From: Candidatus Falkowbacteria bacterium RIFCSPLOWO2_02_FULL_45_15 | GTDB taxonomy: Bacteria; Patescibacteriota; Patescibacteriia; Patescibacteriales; XYC2-FULL-47-12 | DNA length: 20,129 bases | Assembly: GCA_001777995.1 (NCBI GenBank) | Contig: MFFV01000035.1 | Location: 1 to 20,129, forward strand | Direction of reading: 5' to 3' | Shown here: positions 19,441 to 20,129 of the stretch, piece after piece | Layout: each line of letters begins with the position of its first letter | Position numbering within the stretch: the first letter of the stretch is position 1 | The notes under the pieces: generated by a model | The model's database searches: none | What the model saw: only the letters and a program-made list of their open reading frames with translations | Told to the model about the DNA's origin: nothing | Program-made: the position numbers and the translations under genes

Positions 19441-20129
19441 AACCAATGTTTAATTAATTCTTTTGCTATTTTATAGTTATCTACCCATCTTATCTCTCTC
19501 CCCTGCCGCTCCCAGCGCCGCCACCAAGTCATTTGCCGCTTGGCAAATTGATGGCTGGCGACTGCTAATTTAGCAATCATCTCGTCTTTATCCATTTTCC
19601 CTTGCAAATACTGGCTGACAAATTTATATTCTAAACCAAAATTTTCTAAGCGCTGCCAGTTCACTCCTTCTTTATGCAATCTTTTAACCTCTTCCATCAT
19701 CCCCTGCTTTTTAATTCTTACCATTAACCTTTCATCAACCCGTTTGTTTATTTCTGGCCGCGGCAAATTTATGCCTAAAATTAAACAATCATACTGGCTG
19801 CCGCTCGCGGTCAATAATTTTTTTAACGGCATCTTTGTTTTCTTAACCATCTCAATATAGCGAATTAAATAACGTTTATTATCCGGCTGCATTTTAAACT
19901 GCTGGTCTAATTTTTTTAATATTTTACGCAATTCAACCACTGATTTTTTTTCCAAACTTGCGCGCAACTTCTTATCCGGCTTTACCCCCGCACCCTTAAT
20001 GGTGTGGGGATGTGCCCCGCCCAAATTATAGCCGTCAACAACTGCTTGTAAATATAATCCGGTACCGCCGACTAAAATCGGCAGCTTGCCTCTCCGTAAA
20101 ATATCATTAATGGCCTTATACGCCAACCG
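19413..20129 (-). CDS. miaA: tRNA dimethylallyltransferase, 5'-truncated at window end
   Basis: MiaA transfers a dimethylallyl group to A37 of tRNAs that read codons starting with U. The visible 238 residues begin within the core: RLAYKAINDILRRGKLPILV, then GGTGLYLQAVVDGYN. Later family features are DNKRYLIRYIEMVKKTKMPL, LILGINLPRPEINKRVDERL, then MVRIKKQGMMEEVKRLHKEG, then LGLEYKF-type FGLEYKFVSQYLQGK and FAKRQMTWWRRW. About the first 90 residues, including the P-loop, lie beyond the window. The TTG at 20126 is an internal Leu codon, not a start. The segment GAHPHTIKGAGV after YNLG is encoded by a palindrome (19984-20011) and is absent from typical MiaA. The rest of the frame is intact, so the protein is probably functional. 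Confidence 0.94.
   Translation of the reverse strand, partial: RLAYKAINDILRRGKLPILVGGTGLYLQAVVDGYNLGGAHPHTIKGAGVKPDKKLRASLEKKSVVELRKILKKLDQQFKMQPDNKRYLIRYIEMVKKTKMPLKKLLTASGSQYDCLILGINLPRPEINKRVDERLMVRIKKQGMMEEVKRLHKEGVNWQRLENFGLEYKFVSQYLQGKMDKDEMIAKLAVASHQFAKRQMTWWRRWERQGREIRWVDNYKIAKELIKHWLKKSTGSNM
19984..20011. repeat. ACCCCCGCACC palindrome inside miaA (copy 2 of family)
   Basis: ACCCCCGCACC (19984-19994) and GGTGTGGGGAT (20001-20011) pair at 9 positions plus one G-U, around CTTAAT. It matches the arms of the 12239-12268 palindrome (ACCCCCACAC, GTGTGGGGGT). It encodes part of the extra segment in MiaA. Confidence 0.7.

Overview
The window (20,129 bases, moderate GC, many A-runs) looks like a piece of a Candidate Phyla Radiation (Patescibacteria) chromosome, probably a metagenomic contig. 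This is inferred from content. A DUF3048 surface protein, a RodA-type SEDS protein and a ctc-type L25 sit beside CPR-like small ORFans. PrmC carries NLPY instead of the usual NPPY. Most housekeeping genes have no Shine-Dalgarno sequence, and the thymidylate pathway is compact and oddly built. There are no tRNA or rRNA genes, no insertion sequence and no CRISPR array.

Layout. Bases 1-190 are an exact 95-base tandem duplication at the window edge, probably an assembly artefact, leading into the C-terminal part of prfA. A minus-strand gene of unknown function separates prfA from prmC. A small coiled-coil gene follows. Bases 2798-7727 form a minus-strand block: DUF3048 protein, rplY, rodA, a membrane-anchored protein and an ORFan. 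Bases 7910-12073 are a plus-strand information-processing block: gyrB, secE, nusG, rplK, rplA, with a probable L1 autoregulatory hairpin before rplA. Bases 12284-16285 form a dTMP-synthesis cluster: dCMP deaminase, a duplicated ThyX-like protein, a P-loop nucleotide kinase, and a thymidylate kinase-dUTPase fusion. Then come a receiver-like ORFan, gatB, a leader/small-RNA region, a zinc-finger ORFan and the 3' part of miaA.

How the genes work together. Deaminase (dCMP to dUMP), dUTPase (dUTP to dUMP), ThyX-like protein (dUMP to dTMP) and thymidylate kinase (dTMP to dTDP) would form a nearly complete route in four adjacent genes. prfA and prmC make a release factor and the enzyme that methylates its GGQ motif. 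The secE-nusG-rplK-rplA order is the usual bacterial one.

The most striking feature is the number of short palindromic repeats: at least nine kinds in 20 kb. Several lie in frame inside essential genes. PrmC appears to hold three separate insertions (residues 35-41, 112-149 and about 302-311) that together explain its extra length. MiaA holds one, related to a palindrome upstream of the dCMP deaminase gene. Two copies of a third element flank the thyX-like gene almost exactly. The ThyX-like protein is the other main surprise: its two domains each keep a different half of the ThyX signature.
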